A DNA stretch of 8,294 nt from Thermoplasmata archaeon (GCA_021845325.1 JAKBRR010000059.1:1-8294), one strand, 5' to 3'. Counted from the first letter of the stretch, positions 1-7,048 are shown. Notes: generated by a model not told the origin, from the letters alone. Numbers and translations: made by a program.

Positions 1-127
1 TCCTTTCCTTTACGAACTTCAGCAACTCCTTCCTGGCCTTTGCATCATGCACATGATTATCTGTTATTGCAAATGACAGTACAGATACATCATTGTTGGA
101 TATGACAGCATGAAGCTTTGACCATCC
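1..127. repeat. 127-bp exact direct repeat, left copy
   Basis: Bases 1-127 are identical to 7386-7512 (offset 7385) and lie within the transposase sequence of both IS copies. The match may extend beyond position 1. At 128 it stops abruptly and similarity drops to a level typical of distant relatives. Confidence 0.95.
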
Positions 128-593
128 CTTCCTTGTTTTCTTCCATTTTTGTTCTTAGGTAATCACCCCTTATGGTGATCTTGAATCCTGTAGAATCTAT
201 TGCACAGTTCATAGGCATTCCATGAGAATCACTAATTGCTGGCACAATCTTTCTTATCCTTCTGAATATGCTTGTATAGCATACAGTCGTTATTCCGGTG
301 ATCCTTGCAAATATTCTGGAAATTCCCTCCAGAGACCTGAATGGTACACCATACAGAGCCCTTAGTTTGACAAGGAATGTTATGAATGCATTTGGCATCC
401 TGTAACGATGTCCTCTCTGTCCCTCATTGTTTCCTTTAAGGATCACTTTCCAGTCCATCATAAATGACGGGACCATCAAGTCCTCGATCCTGTTAACTAG
501 AGATCTGTTGTATCTGTCAAACCTTCTGTCTGAACCGATCCAATACCTTCTTGTGCTTCCATTACCTACAGCAGTGATTTGTTGACTTGTCAT
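1..593 (-). pseudogene. IS5-family-like DDE transposase, N-terminal part, frameshifted
   Basis: Encodes the N-terminal and first catalytic part of a DDE transposase, which would cut and join IS ends. The frame opens at ATG 591-593 and runs 167 codons to a stop near 90. The N-terminal domain spans roughly residues 1-120, and the first catalytic Asp is D133 in A-I-D-S-T-G. After K149 (residues D-Y-L-R-T-K) the frame is lost. Dropping one A from the five-A run (plus-strand T run, 146-150) restores an open frame reading W-K-K-T-R-K-G-W-S-K-L-H-A-V, which continues to the window edge and matches copy 2. Copy 2 has only four A at this place, so a one-base insertion in copy 1 is the simplest reading. 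Programmed frameshifting would need a +1 slip and is less likely. The other catalytic residues lie outside the window. Confidence 0.85.
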
Positions 594-609
594 AACAACA
601 AATAATTCC

Positions 610-629
610 CCTGTATTTCACTATACAGG
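610..629. repeat. 7-bp hairpin between IS copy 1 end and transposase start
   Basis: CCTGTAT (610-616) and ATACAGG (623-629) are perfect reverse complements around a 6-base loop. The hairpin lies inside the IS, between the terminal repeat and the transposase ATG, so it would sit in any mRNA entering from outside the element. Some IS elements use such structures to block translation from incoming transcripts; that role is inferred here. The corresponding place in copy 2 (about 7984-8003) is degraded. Confidence 0.45.
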
Positions 630-630
630 A

Positions 631-648
631 GAATTATGCAACACACTT
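631..648. repeat. Terminal inverted repeat, IS copy 1, transposase-proximal end
   Basis: GAATTATGCAACACACTT reads inward from the outer end of the element. Its reverse complement differs at only one of 18 positions from AAGTGTGTTGCACAATTC at 7031-7048 in copy 2. This pairing defines the IS boundary. No target-site duplication can be tested because the other end of copy 1 is outside the window. Confidence 0.75.
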
Positions 649-1251
649 GCTGGAATGCAATCCTTTATTACTATGGAATTCAATAAACCTGCTTATTATG
701 TTCTCTGCATACTATAATAGAGGGAACTCTACCACACTAATCACTTCATTCTCTGGTGTTTAATTGAAAGATTCTATTTGTGCATCTTCTTTTTGTGTCG
801 GATGTTTGTTTTCTTATGCTCGATGTTCAATGTTAAATGAACACGAATTAAACCGTTCTGCTTACAAAATGGGTACCGTTGTTCCTTCTTACCCTCTCAT
901 TGAATATTATCTCTACTCTTTCATCTAGAAAACTAAAGTCCATAGTTTTCACCACATTACAGAATCACAGTGGTGTTAGAGATATTTACTCACGACCTTC
1001 GTAATGAAACAGGATATCACTGTAATGAAAGGGATTATTCTCTTTTTTCACTGACTATATATCTATTTTATGTCATTTTCCCTGATTTCATTAACTGCAT
1101 TCAGCGTAGCAATCGGTTCAACGATATTATTTGGCAGACTTCTTTAATAGAGTCTATATGGTGGAGGAGATGCTTCTTCTTGATTCAAATTAATAAATGA
1201 TTTCTAATCTATCAAAATGTTTCAGTTATATTTTTTTTCTCTCTTTAAAGT
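649..1251. other. Long stretch without a convincing gene
   Basis: About 600 bp between the end of IS copy 1 and the glycosyltransferase. A 76-codon plus-strand frame (970-1200, GTG start) has no recognisable motif, no ribosome-binding site and an odd composition, so I do not call it a gene. On the minus strand, short protein-like pieces occur in several frames, including about 20 open codons reading S-L-P-N-N-I-V-E-P-I-A-T-L-N-A-V. This could be the debris of a decayed gene or mobile element, but I cannot identify one. The last 30 bases hold the likely promoter of the downstream gene. Confidence 0.4.
1226..1233 (+). promoter_or_regulatory. Possible archaeal TATA box for the glycosyltransferase gene
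   Basis: TTATATTT followed by a long T-rich run lies about 25 bases upstream of the TTG at 1252. That is the usual distance from an archaeal TATA box to the transcription start. If it is used, the mRNA would begin at or near the TTG codon and be nearly leaderless. The region is AT-rich throughout, so the match is weak evidence. Confidence 0.3.
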
Positions 1252-2598
1252 TTGATTGTTTCTTTTTTGTCAAGGTATTCGACAGTATCACCAACTAATA
1301 AAGTAGAGTGTGACAACTCTAATATCTTTCTGATAAAATCTATAGAGAGGATGTTTTTTGACATTGTATCTCCAATACTGGAAGGTTTTAATCACTTATT
1401 GTCATACACTTTCACTTTGAAACGTAATGAAAATCTTTCTATCGCTGTTTTGTGCAATATAATAGGTCATGGAAATACTTATGATGAATGGAGTACTTCT
1501 TTTATCATCGCTCTTTCAAAAATAAAGTATATCGTTAAAATACATGTTATTACTCCCCCACAAAACAGAAAAATTATAAAAATGTACAGCCTTCCAAAAA
1601 AATGCATCGTTCATGAAATTCTTGATTATGATCACCCTTTAAGCATGATTAAAGCTGTTGATTTGATATCAGAGCTAAAATGCGACTTGGTTATTTCTGT
1701 ATCTGGTCCAACGGCCTTTGGAAGGGGATTGATTGCAAATTTTATCGGTTTATTACTTCCTCTTATAATACAAAGAAACACTGAATCCGAAGTAAAGGTA
1801 ATTAACCAAGGTAGCTCCTACACTCACGATATCAAGTTGTTAGGATATTCTGGGATTATCAATTCCATAAAACTTTTTGTTGCTAAGGCTGTCGAGAAAT
1901 TTATATTTAAAAGGGTTAAAACATATTTTCAATTGAGCTACTACTGTAAAGTAATTGAAAATAAACTTGGAAGAAATTACGTTGGAGGGCTAATAGTTAG
2001 TGATTATATCGACGCGTTAGCTACACTTTATATGAATAGTTCTGATACAAGTGTAGTAATAGAAAGGCACTTAGAGAAGGATAAGATTAATATATTATTG
2101 CATGGGTTCTGGGGACCGCAAAAGAACCCTGAGGTTGCGCTAAGGGCTGTTGAAAATTTAAAAATTAGAAATCCTACCATCAAGCTAACAGTAAGCGGAG
2201 GTATAAATAACCATTTTCCAGGCTATAAAGAATATTTCCAAAGTTTACTAAAAAAATACGAGGGCGTAATAGACAAATATTTGGGGTATGTTGAGGAGAA
2301 GGACCTATTACAATTATTTATAGATAACGAGATTATTCTGATGCCGTATCGAGCATCTGGAGGACAGTCTGGCGTTCTTGAAATGGCATCCTTTTTTGAA
2401 AACATCGTAGTGTGTACAGATTTTCCAGAATTCCGCGAGGAGATGAAGAACGACCTTGTAATTTTCACAGCTTTAGACGACTTTGAGCAATCTATATTGA
2501 AGGCCTTAGAAATGGAGAAGAAAATTCCGAGCACAATCAGTATTCAAAATAAGATACAGTGTATTATCAATAACATAGGGATTTTTCTTACAGAATAG
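1252..2598 (+). CDS. GT-B fold glycosyltransferase (GT4-like) of surface glycan synthesis
   Basis: Predicted cytoplasmic or membrane-associated glycosyltransferase that moves a sugar from a nucleotide donor to a glycan acceptor; donor and acceptor cannot be read from sequence. The first Rossmann-like domain starts near residue 63 (S-I-A-V-L-C-N-I-I-G-H-G). The second starts near 278 with I-L-L-H-G-F-W-G-P-Q-K-N-P-E-V-A-L, a position where GT4 enzymes carry their G-R-x-x-x-K-G type loop. The hallmark nucleotide-sugar-binding stretch follows at 364-379 (Y-R-A-S-G-G-Q-S-G-V-L-E-M-A) and then T-D-F-P-E-F-R-E. The full frame is 448 codons from TTG. An ATG at 1351 gives 415 residues, close to usual GT4 length, but GAGAGG abuts it with no spacer, so the start is uncertain. 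The gene faces the gmd-aminotransferase-flippase operon tail to tail, and its product probably builds the same glycan, possibly using the perosamine donor (inference). Confidence 0.85.
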   Translation: MIVSFLSRYSTVSPTNKVECDNSNIFLIKSIERMFFDIVSPILEGFNHLLSYTFTLKRNENLSIAVLCNIIGHGNTYDEWSTSFIIALSKIKYIVKIHVITPPQNRKIIKMYSLPKKCIVHEILDYDHPLSMIKAVDLISELKCDLVISVSGPTAFGRGLIANFIGLLLPLIIQRNTESEVKVINQGSSYTHDIKLLGYSGIINSIKLFVAKAVEKFIFKRVKTYFQLSYYCKVIENKLGRNYVGGLIVSDYIDALATLYMNSSDTSVVIERHLEKDKINILLHGFWGPQKNPEVALRAVENLKIRNPTIKLTVSGGINNHFPGYKEYFQSLLKKYEGVIDKYLGYVEEKDLLQLFIDNEIILMPYRASGGQSGVLEMASFFENIVVCTDFPEFREEMKNDLVIFTALDDFEQSILKALEMEKKIPSTISIQNKIQCIINNIGIFLTE

Positions 2599-2620
2599 TT
2601 TCGAACCAAAATTATTTTTA
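2599..2620. terminator. Possible T-rich terminator between convergent genes
   Basis: Only 19 bases separate the stop codons of the glycosyltransferase and the flippase. The plus strand carries ATTATTTTTA (2611-2620) and the minus strand carries a shorter TTTT run. Archaeal termination often uses T-rich tracts of this kind. No stable hairpin is visible. Transcripts from each side probably run a short way antisense into the other gene. Confidence 0.3.
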
Positions 2621-4114
2621 ACTCGTTGCTAGAAGAATTTTCAATACCCTTCCAATAAAAGGATGGGATCCTTTTACCATTAAACTTCCAATTTCTTTTG
2701 CTTCTTCTGAAAAAGGTCTGTTGACAATGGATAAAAAAAAGTAAGTAATGATACCAATTATGATGGGAATGAAGAGACTTTCCGCTCCATTACTAAAAAT
2801 TTTTCCAGAATAAAAAACTAAAGTCATCATTATCAAAGCGTTTAGCCAAATTTTAATAAACGGAATTAAGGTTAGACTGTGATTCAGCAGCGAATTAACT
2901 GAAACCAAACGAGGAATTGTGCTCACTCCCATTGCTGACACGTTAGCAATAACAGCTCCATAAATGCCAAATAATGGTATCATTATAATAGACATAGTGA
3001 CATTTACTCCAAGAGCACCTATGCCTGTATACATATATGTCCCCGTCTTCTTATTACCAAGAAGGATAGTGGACAAAATGGGTCTGAACGAAAAAAAGGA
3101 GTATGATAAAACCATAATTTGTAAGACAATGTAGTGACTAGCATATATTCCACCAACGAGAAACTCTAGTAGTGGTCTCGAAAGTATAGCCACACCAAGT
3201 GAAGCTGGAAGTGCAAAATAATAGAACAACTCCAAAGATGCTTGTGAATATAATCTCGCTTCCAATCTATGAGATGAAGCAAATGCCTGTGAGATCTTAG
3301 GTAGCAGGAGAAAAGAGAATGGAGAGGTTATTGCTCCAACAACTGAGGCGATAGTAATTGAATAGGTATATATTGCCATTAAGGATAGATTTGAGAGTGC
3401 AGGTAGTATTATTCTGTCAATTGTGACCATAAGTGTAGAAGTTAAACTCCCAAAATAAACAGGCAAAACATAAGCAAAGAATTTAGATTTAAATTTTCTA
3501 TCTTCAGGCATCTTTGGAAGTCTATTTGACATAATAAATGAGGTGGAAACAATTAATGATATTCCAGCTCCAACCACAAAACCTGTAGAAATGATTTCAA
3601 TTGGAAGTCCTAAAAAAACCATATAAATAGGAATGCCTAATGATAAAACTGAATAAACTATGTTTGATATAGCAGCTAGTTTGAAGGACTGAATTCCCTG
3701 AAGGATTGAGACGATGTAACTTATCCCGATGGATTCAGAAACGTATCCACCCAAAATAATCATGATAACATAATAACTTGATTGGTGAAAGAAATCTAAT
3801 GCAATCAAGTGTGAAATGAGTACTATAATGATGAAGGTAGCTACCATAATAAAAGCAGTAATTTTCCAAAAAAAAATTGGTATTAGAAATTTTCCGGTTC
3901 TTCCTCTGAAATAGGAAATGAAATGTGCAAATCCTGTGTCCAAGTTGAAGGCAAAAGCAGCAGTGAAAATTCCACCAAAACTTAGAAACAGACTAATAGC
4001 ACCAACTTCTGGCACAGGAAGCGTTCTAGCAATTATAAGATAGAATATAATTCCACTGATAGTTTGTATAAAGAATGAAAGAGAGATAATTAAAAGAGCT
4101 GGAACTGAACTCAT
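2618..4114 (-). CDS. Wzx-like polysaccharide flippase (MVF/MOP superfamily)
   Basis: A 498-residue, almost wholly hydrophobic protein with about 12-14 predicted membrane segments, the usual size and topology of the PST/MVF branch of the MOP exporter superfamily. It would flip lipid-linked oligosaccharide across the cytoplasmic membrane. Typical family landmarks are the opening helix followed by I-A-R-T-L-P-V-P-E-V-G-A-I-S, which resembles the L-A-R-x-L-G-P-x-E-F-G pattern of Wzx proteins, and the mid-protein D-R-I-I-L-P-A-L-S segment. There is almost no cytoplasmic N-terminus before helix 1; the C-terminal tail of about 30 residues is hydrophilic and probably cytoplasmic. The ATG lies 7 bases past the aminotransferase stop, with no clear ribosome-binding site, so translation is probably coupled to the gene before it. 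Substrate specificity cannot be deduced. The symbol wzx is not given because archaeal homologues are named differently. Confidence 0.88.
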   Translation of the reverse strand: MSSVPALLIISLSFFIQTISGIIFYLIIARTLPVPEVGAISLFLSFGGIFTAAFAFNLDTGFAHFISYFRGRTGKFLIPIFFWKITAFIMVATFIIIVLISHLIALDFFHQSSYYVIMIILGGYVSESIGISYIVSILQGIQSFKLAAISNIVYSVLSLGIPIYMVFLGLPIEIISTGFVVGAGISLIVSTSFIMSNRLPKMPEDRKFKSKFFAYVLPVYFGSLTSTLMVTIDRIILPALSNLSLMAIYTYSITIASVVGAITSPFSFLLLPKISQAFASSHRLEARLYSQASLELFYYFALPASLGVAILSRPLLEFLVGGIYASHYIVLQIMVLSYSFFSFRPILSTILLGNKKTGTYMYTGIGALGVNVTMSIIMIPLFGIYGAVIANVSAMGVSTIPRLVSVNSLLNHSLTLIPFIKIWLNALIMMTLVFYSGKIFSNGAESLFIPIIIGIITYFFLSIVNRPFSEEAKEIGSLMVKGSHPFIGRVLKILLATS

Positions 4115-4121
4115 TCATTGT

Positions 4122-5240
4122 TCACTGGTGACTTGTTTTTGTTATCGCTTCATTGAACACATTCGATATAAATCGAATGTCTTCTTCATCAAACGTGTTT
4201 GAAACAGGCAAACTGATTCCGTGGTACGAAACATAATTTGAGTTAGGAAATGATAATTCACTCTTATAAGGTTGCATCTCATTCAACGGATAGAATACAG
4301 GTCTAGATTCAACACCTTCCTTGGCCAGCAACACCATTAAAGAATCGCGTGAAACTGTAAGAGTATTTTCCTTCAGCAATAGTGTAGGAAGCCAGTATAC
4401 ATTTGATGCCCAAGGCATCTCTGACTGTAATTCAGCGTTATCATTGATATATTCAGAATATTTTCTGGCGATCCACTTTCGTTTCAATATTTTTTCTTTT
4501 ATTGATTCCATCTGTGCTATACCTATCGCTGCCTGTATATTTGTCATTCTGTAGTTGTAGCCAACTTCGTCATGCCAGTATCTTTTTGATGGTCGCATTC
4601 CATGATCCCTTAAGATTGTTATTTTTTCAGCTAATTCCTGATTATTTGTTGTTATAATACCTCCTTCCCCAGTTGTAATGATTTTATTACCATAAAACGA
4701 GAAGCATCCTATATCCCCAATTGATCCGACTTTCATCCCTTTGTATGTAGCTCCATGAGCTTCAGCACAGTCCTCTATTACCTTTAGATCATGTTCTTTT
4801 GCAAGATTCATAATCTTACCCATGTCTGTTGGATGGCCATATAGATGAACAACTATTATTGCCTTTGTTTTTTTAGTAATATTCTCCTCTACCTTATCTG
4901 GATCAATGCACCAGTATTTTTTGTCAACGTCTACAAGTACAGGTTTTGCTTTTTCGTAAATGACAACATTTGCTGGAGATGCAAAGGTTAGGTTGGGGAC
5001 AATAACTTCATCCCCTTCTCGAATACCGAGAGCCTTAACCGCAAGATGTAATGCAGCTGTGCCATTTGAACAGCTTACAGCAAATTTAGTACTTGAAAAT
5101 TTTGCGAATTCGTTTTCAAATTTAGAAATAAAAGGTCCTTTTGAACTTATCCATCCTGAGTCGAAAGCTTCGTTCATATATTCTCTTTCCTTGGTACCTA
5201 TAGAAGGTTCAGATATATAATAACGATAATTACTCTTCAT
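4122..5240 (-). CDS. per: DegT/DnrJ/EryC1/StrS PLP aminotransferase, probable GDP-perosamine synthase
   Basis: A 372-residue PLP-dependent sugar aminotransferase of full family length. Visible motifs in order: S-N-G-T-A-A-L-H (58-65, PLP phosphate contact), E-D-C-A-E-A-H-G (156-163, with D157 expected to contact the pyridine nitrogen), F-S-F-Y-G-N-K-I-I-T-T-G-E-G-G (180-194, with K186 the expected PLP Schiff-base lysine) and G-Y-N-Y-R-M-T-N-I-Q-A-A-I-G (227-240). The lysine is intact, which argues against the ColD-type 3-dehydratase branch, where it is His. The F-S-F-Y-G-N-K-x-x-T-T-G-E-G-G and Y-R-M-T-N forms match GDP-perosamine synthases. The start overlaps the end of gmd by 11 bases, so both are likely translated as a unit. 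Together they give GDP-mannose to GDP-4-keto-6-deoxymannose to GDP-perosamine, with glutamate as the usual amino donor. Family certain; exact product inferred from motifs and from pairing with gmd. Confidence 0.88.
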   Translation of the reverse strand: MKSNYRYYISEPSIGTKEREYMNEAFDSGWISSKGPFISKFENEFAKFSSTKFAVSCSNGTAALHLAVKALGIREGDEVIVPNLTFASPANVVIYEKAKPVLVDVDKKYWCIDPDKVEENITKKTKAIIVVHLYGHPTDMGKIMNLAKEHDLKVIEDCAEAHGATYKGMKVGSIGDIGCFSFYGNKIITTGEGGIITTNNQELAEKITILRDHGMRPSKRYWHDEVGYNYRMTNIQAAIGIAQMESIKEKILKRKWIARKYSEYINDNAELQSEMPWASNVYWLPTLLLKENTLTVSRDSLMVLLAKEGVESRPVFYPLNEMQPYKSELSFPNSNYVSYHGISLPVSNTFDEEDIRFISNVFNEAITKTSHQ

Positions 5241-6291
5241 TTGAACCGTTTCTCACTATGATACTCTGTTCGCTTGGGTAATTTGGAGCGTCCCATGGAA
5301 AGGTTTTGCCCGATATCAACATTCTCCACTTTTTGATTTCTTCGTCAACTAGGATTTCTACGAGTTGTTCAAATTTAACCTTGGGTGTCCAACCACAAGC
5401 TTCATGGATTTTAGAATAATTTCCTTTAAGTGAAGGGAGATCAAGTGGCCTAAAGAGTTCCTTGTCTACAACAAGAAAATCTTCATAATTTATTCCGGCG
5501 TGATTGCATGCCTTCTCAAGAAATTCCTTTACAGAGTGTGTTTCGCCTGTTGCAACAACATAGTCGTCTGGATTACTTTGTTGTAAAATATTCCACATAG
5601 CTTCAACATACTCGGGAGCATAACCCCAATCCCTTCTAGCTTCCAAATTTCCTAGCACTATTTTTTCGGAGAGACCTAGTTTAATTTTTGCGACTGCATT
5701 GGCTATCTTCCTGGTCACGAATTCAAGTCCCCTAAGTGATGATTCATGGTTAAATAATATGCCATTGGATGCAAAAATACCGTATCCACTTCGATAAATT
5801 CTTGTTATCCAGTATCCATAGAGTTTGGCAGCGGCATATGGACTCATCGGCTTGAATGGATCGTTTTCACTAAGTGCTTTATCATTTTGAGTTCTGGTAA
5901 AGCCATAAAGTTCACTCGTCCCAGCGAAATAAAATTTTGAATCTGGTATAATATGTCTAATGTTTTCAAGAACAGAAACAACAGATAAACCGGTGATTTC
6001 ACCTGTGGAATGAGGGGTCTGAAAACTTGATTCAACAAAAGATTGTGCTGCAAGATGATATATTTCATCAGGCATAGATATATTTATTGCATTTAGAATT
6101 GATGATGAATCCGACATATCTGCGGGGATCAACTTCACTTTCTGGTATATATCAAGATACTGCAATCTCCAGAAATTAGGTGAACTAATTCTTCTATAGG
6201 TTCCAAAGACTTCATATCCTCTTTGCAGCAAAAATTTTGCAAGATAAGCCCCGTCTTGTCCCGTGATTCCAGTTATAAGAGCTCTTTTCAT
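5230..6291 (-). CDS. gmd: GDP-mannose 4,6-dehydratase
   Basis: NAD(P)-dependent short-chain dehydrogenase/reductase of the extended type, converting GDP-mannose to GDP-4-keto-6-deoxymannose. From the ATG at 6289-6291 it has 353 residues, close to the family's usual 340-375. It opens with M-K-R-A-L-I-T-G-I-T-G-Q-D-G-A-Y, the GxxGxxG dinucleotide loop. Then come H-L-A-A-Q-S-F-V, the catalytic region A-G-T-S-E-L-Y-G, S-P-Y-A-A-A-K (Tyr-x3-Lys), N-H-E-S-S-L-R-G, R-D-W-G-Y-A-P-E-Y-V-E-A-M-W and R-P-L-D-L-P-S-L-K-G-N. The usual N-H-E-S-P-R-R-G substrate loop has S-L in place of P-R here. An in-frame ATG at 6315 adds eight residues (M-F-L-I-I-C-Q-I), but homology favours 6291. No ribosome-binding site precedes either start; AT-rich patches at 6311-6320 and 6341-6350 could serve as TATA boxes for near-leaderless mRNAs. 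It is first in a three-gene operon and overlaps the aminotransferase gene by 11 bases. Confidence 0.95.
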   Translation of the reverse strand: MKRALITGITGQDGAYLAKFLLQRGYEVFGTYRRISSPNFWRLQYLDIYQKVKLIPADMSDSSSILNAINISMPDEIYHLAAQSFVESSFQTPHSTGEITGLSVVSVLENIRHIIPDSKFYFAGTSELYGFTRTQNDKALSENDPFKPMSPYAAAKLYGYWITRIYRSGYGIFASNGILFNHESSLRGLEFVTRKIANAVAKIKLGLSEKIVLGNLEARRDWGYAPEYVEAMWNILQQSNPDDYVVATGETHSVKEFLEKACNHAGINYEDFLVVDKELFRPLDLPSLKGNYSKIHEACGWTPKVKFEQLVEILVDEEIKKWRMLISGKTFPWDAPNYPSEQSIIVRNGSNEE

Positions 6292-6441
6292 TATTTGGCA
6301 TATAATTAAAAACATATTAGACTTTTCTCTTAAGCAATGTCAATAATAACATTTTTTAGGCCCTTCTAATAACATCGTAATTATTATTTAAATTTTATTA
6401 TATGGACATTCTTTAATAAATAGATATATCTATGTCGCACT

Positions 6442-6971
6442 TTATAGAATTATTGCATACCTCTTTCAACCTATGTTATTCTCTAGCATCTCGTTGTAAT
6501 GGAGGACTTTCAACCTGACTTCCTGTACCATTCCATCTATTCTCTTTAGCTCTTAGTACCTCTTCTCAGGTTCTTTAGAATCTTTAAAAATATATTACTC
6601 AATGTTATTCCTTTCATTAATTCTATCCATTCTTTTAATCTTCTTTTCCGTATTTCTACTGAGAAGATATGCTTTTGCTATTGTGTGGAAGTTTTTTCTC
6701 AACGAGAGAATGTCCTAGGTGCAGTTATCTTTAGATAAATTGAATACACTCATAGACTCACATGTCTTATACGCAAAAGCCTTCCTCCTGAAGCCTAAGA
6801 GCATTTTGGTTAACTATGCTGCATCATGTCTCTTCTCTGCTTTAGATGGTAGACACATTCAATTATTCTATAAGTGTTAGTAGATGAAGTCAGATTTATT
6901 TGTCCCTCCCTCCTCTTTGTGCATTAGTTAAATGGGCAATCACCTATAATTGTTGTCTTGAACAGGATAAG
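6442..6971 (-). pseudogene. Decayed reading frame of unknown family
   Basis: The 740 bp between gmd and IS copy 2 contain no intact gene, but the minus strand keeps a protein-like trace. One frame from ATG 6804 to a stop at 6442 is 121 codons with four internal stops. Its open pieces look real, for example 40 codons containing S-L-R-K-N-F-H-T-I-A-K-A-Y-L-L-S-R-N and 32 codons containing D-G-M-V-Q-E-V-R-L-K-V-L-H-Y-N-E-M-L-E-N, both helical and charged. Just upstream, in a neighbouring frame (6971-6810), is another piece containing T-N-T-Y-R-I-I-E-C-V-Y-H-L-K-Q-R-R-D-M-M with one stop. I read this as one old gene broken by stops and at least one frameshift. I cannot name the family; a transposase is possible given the setting. 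Chance open frames in AT-rich DNA cannot be excluded. Confidence 0.4.
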
Positions 6972-7030
6972 TCAATTGTAACAGGATGAGGGGTTTGCGA
7001 TTCCAATTATTATAATCTTTCAGATTCATG

Positions 7031-7048
7031 AAGTGTGTTGCACAATTC
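7031..7048. repeat. Terminal inverted repeat, IS copy 2, 3' (transposase stop) end
   Basis: AAGTGTGTTGCACAATTC. Inverted match to 631-648 (17/18) and to 8005-8022 (14/18). It overlaps the first two bases of the transposase stop codon (7047-7049, TGA on the minus strand), so the element has almost no 3' untranslated space. Confidence 0.75.

Larger units (their letters stand above)
1..648 (-). mobile_element. IS5-family-like insertion sequence, copy 1 (5' part; runs off the left edge)
   Basis: This is the upstream part of an insertion sequence whose transposase reads on the minus strand. The outer boundary at 648 is set by an 18-bp end (631-648) that matches, at 17 of 18 bases in inverted orientation, the opposite end of copy 2 (7031-7048). 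Only the transposase N-terminus and the segment just after it lie in the window. The rest, with the second terminal repeat, lies beyond position 1. Copy 2 lies about 6.4 kb away in the same orientation. Assignment to IS5 rests on the transposase motifs (D-S-T-G here; the D-x-G-Y-D and V-E-I-Y-F-S-x-L-K-R type motifs in copy 2) and on the roughly 1-kb element length; I cannot give a named IS. Confidence 0.8.

Noticed and set aside
146..150. Programmed -1 frameshift in the IS copy 1 transposase
   Set aside because: Restoring the frame needs a +1 slip or loss of one A, not -1, and copy 2 has the in-frame four-A form. A simple one-base insertion explains it better.
950..975. CACCAC and GTGGTG inverted repeat
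   Set aside because: A 6-bp stem with a 14-base loop. Too weak for a terminator or regulatory hairpin, and not linked to any gene.
970..1200. A 76-codon plus-strand open frame with a GTG start
   Set aside because: No motif, no ribosome-binding site, an aromatic-rich composition unlike a normal small protein, and protein-like pieces on the opposite strand. Most likely chance.
2223..2534. A 103-codon minus-strand frame opposite the glycosyltransferase
   Set aside because: Complementary-strand shadow of the GT-B C-terminal domain, which holds the conserved nucleotide-sugar-binding residues.
4321..5220. Plus-strand open frames of 77 and 86 codons inside the aminotransferase gene
   Set aside because: Shadows on the complementary strand of a gene with clear PLP-enzyme motifs throughout.
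5844..6068. A 74-codon minus-strand frame inside gmd
   Set aside because: Out-of-frame shadow of a well-conserved dehydratase, with no features of its own.
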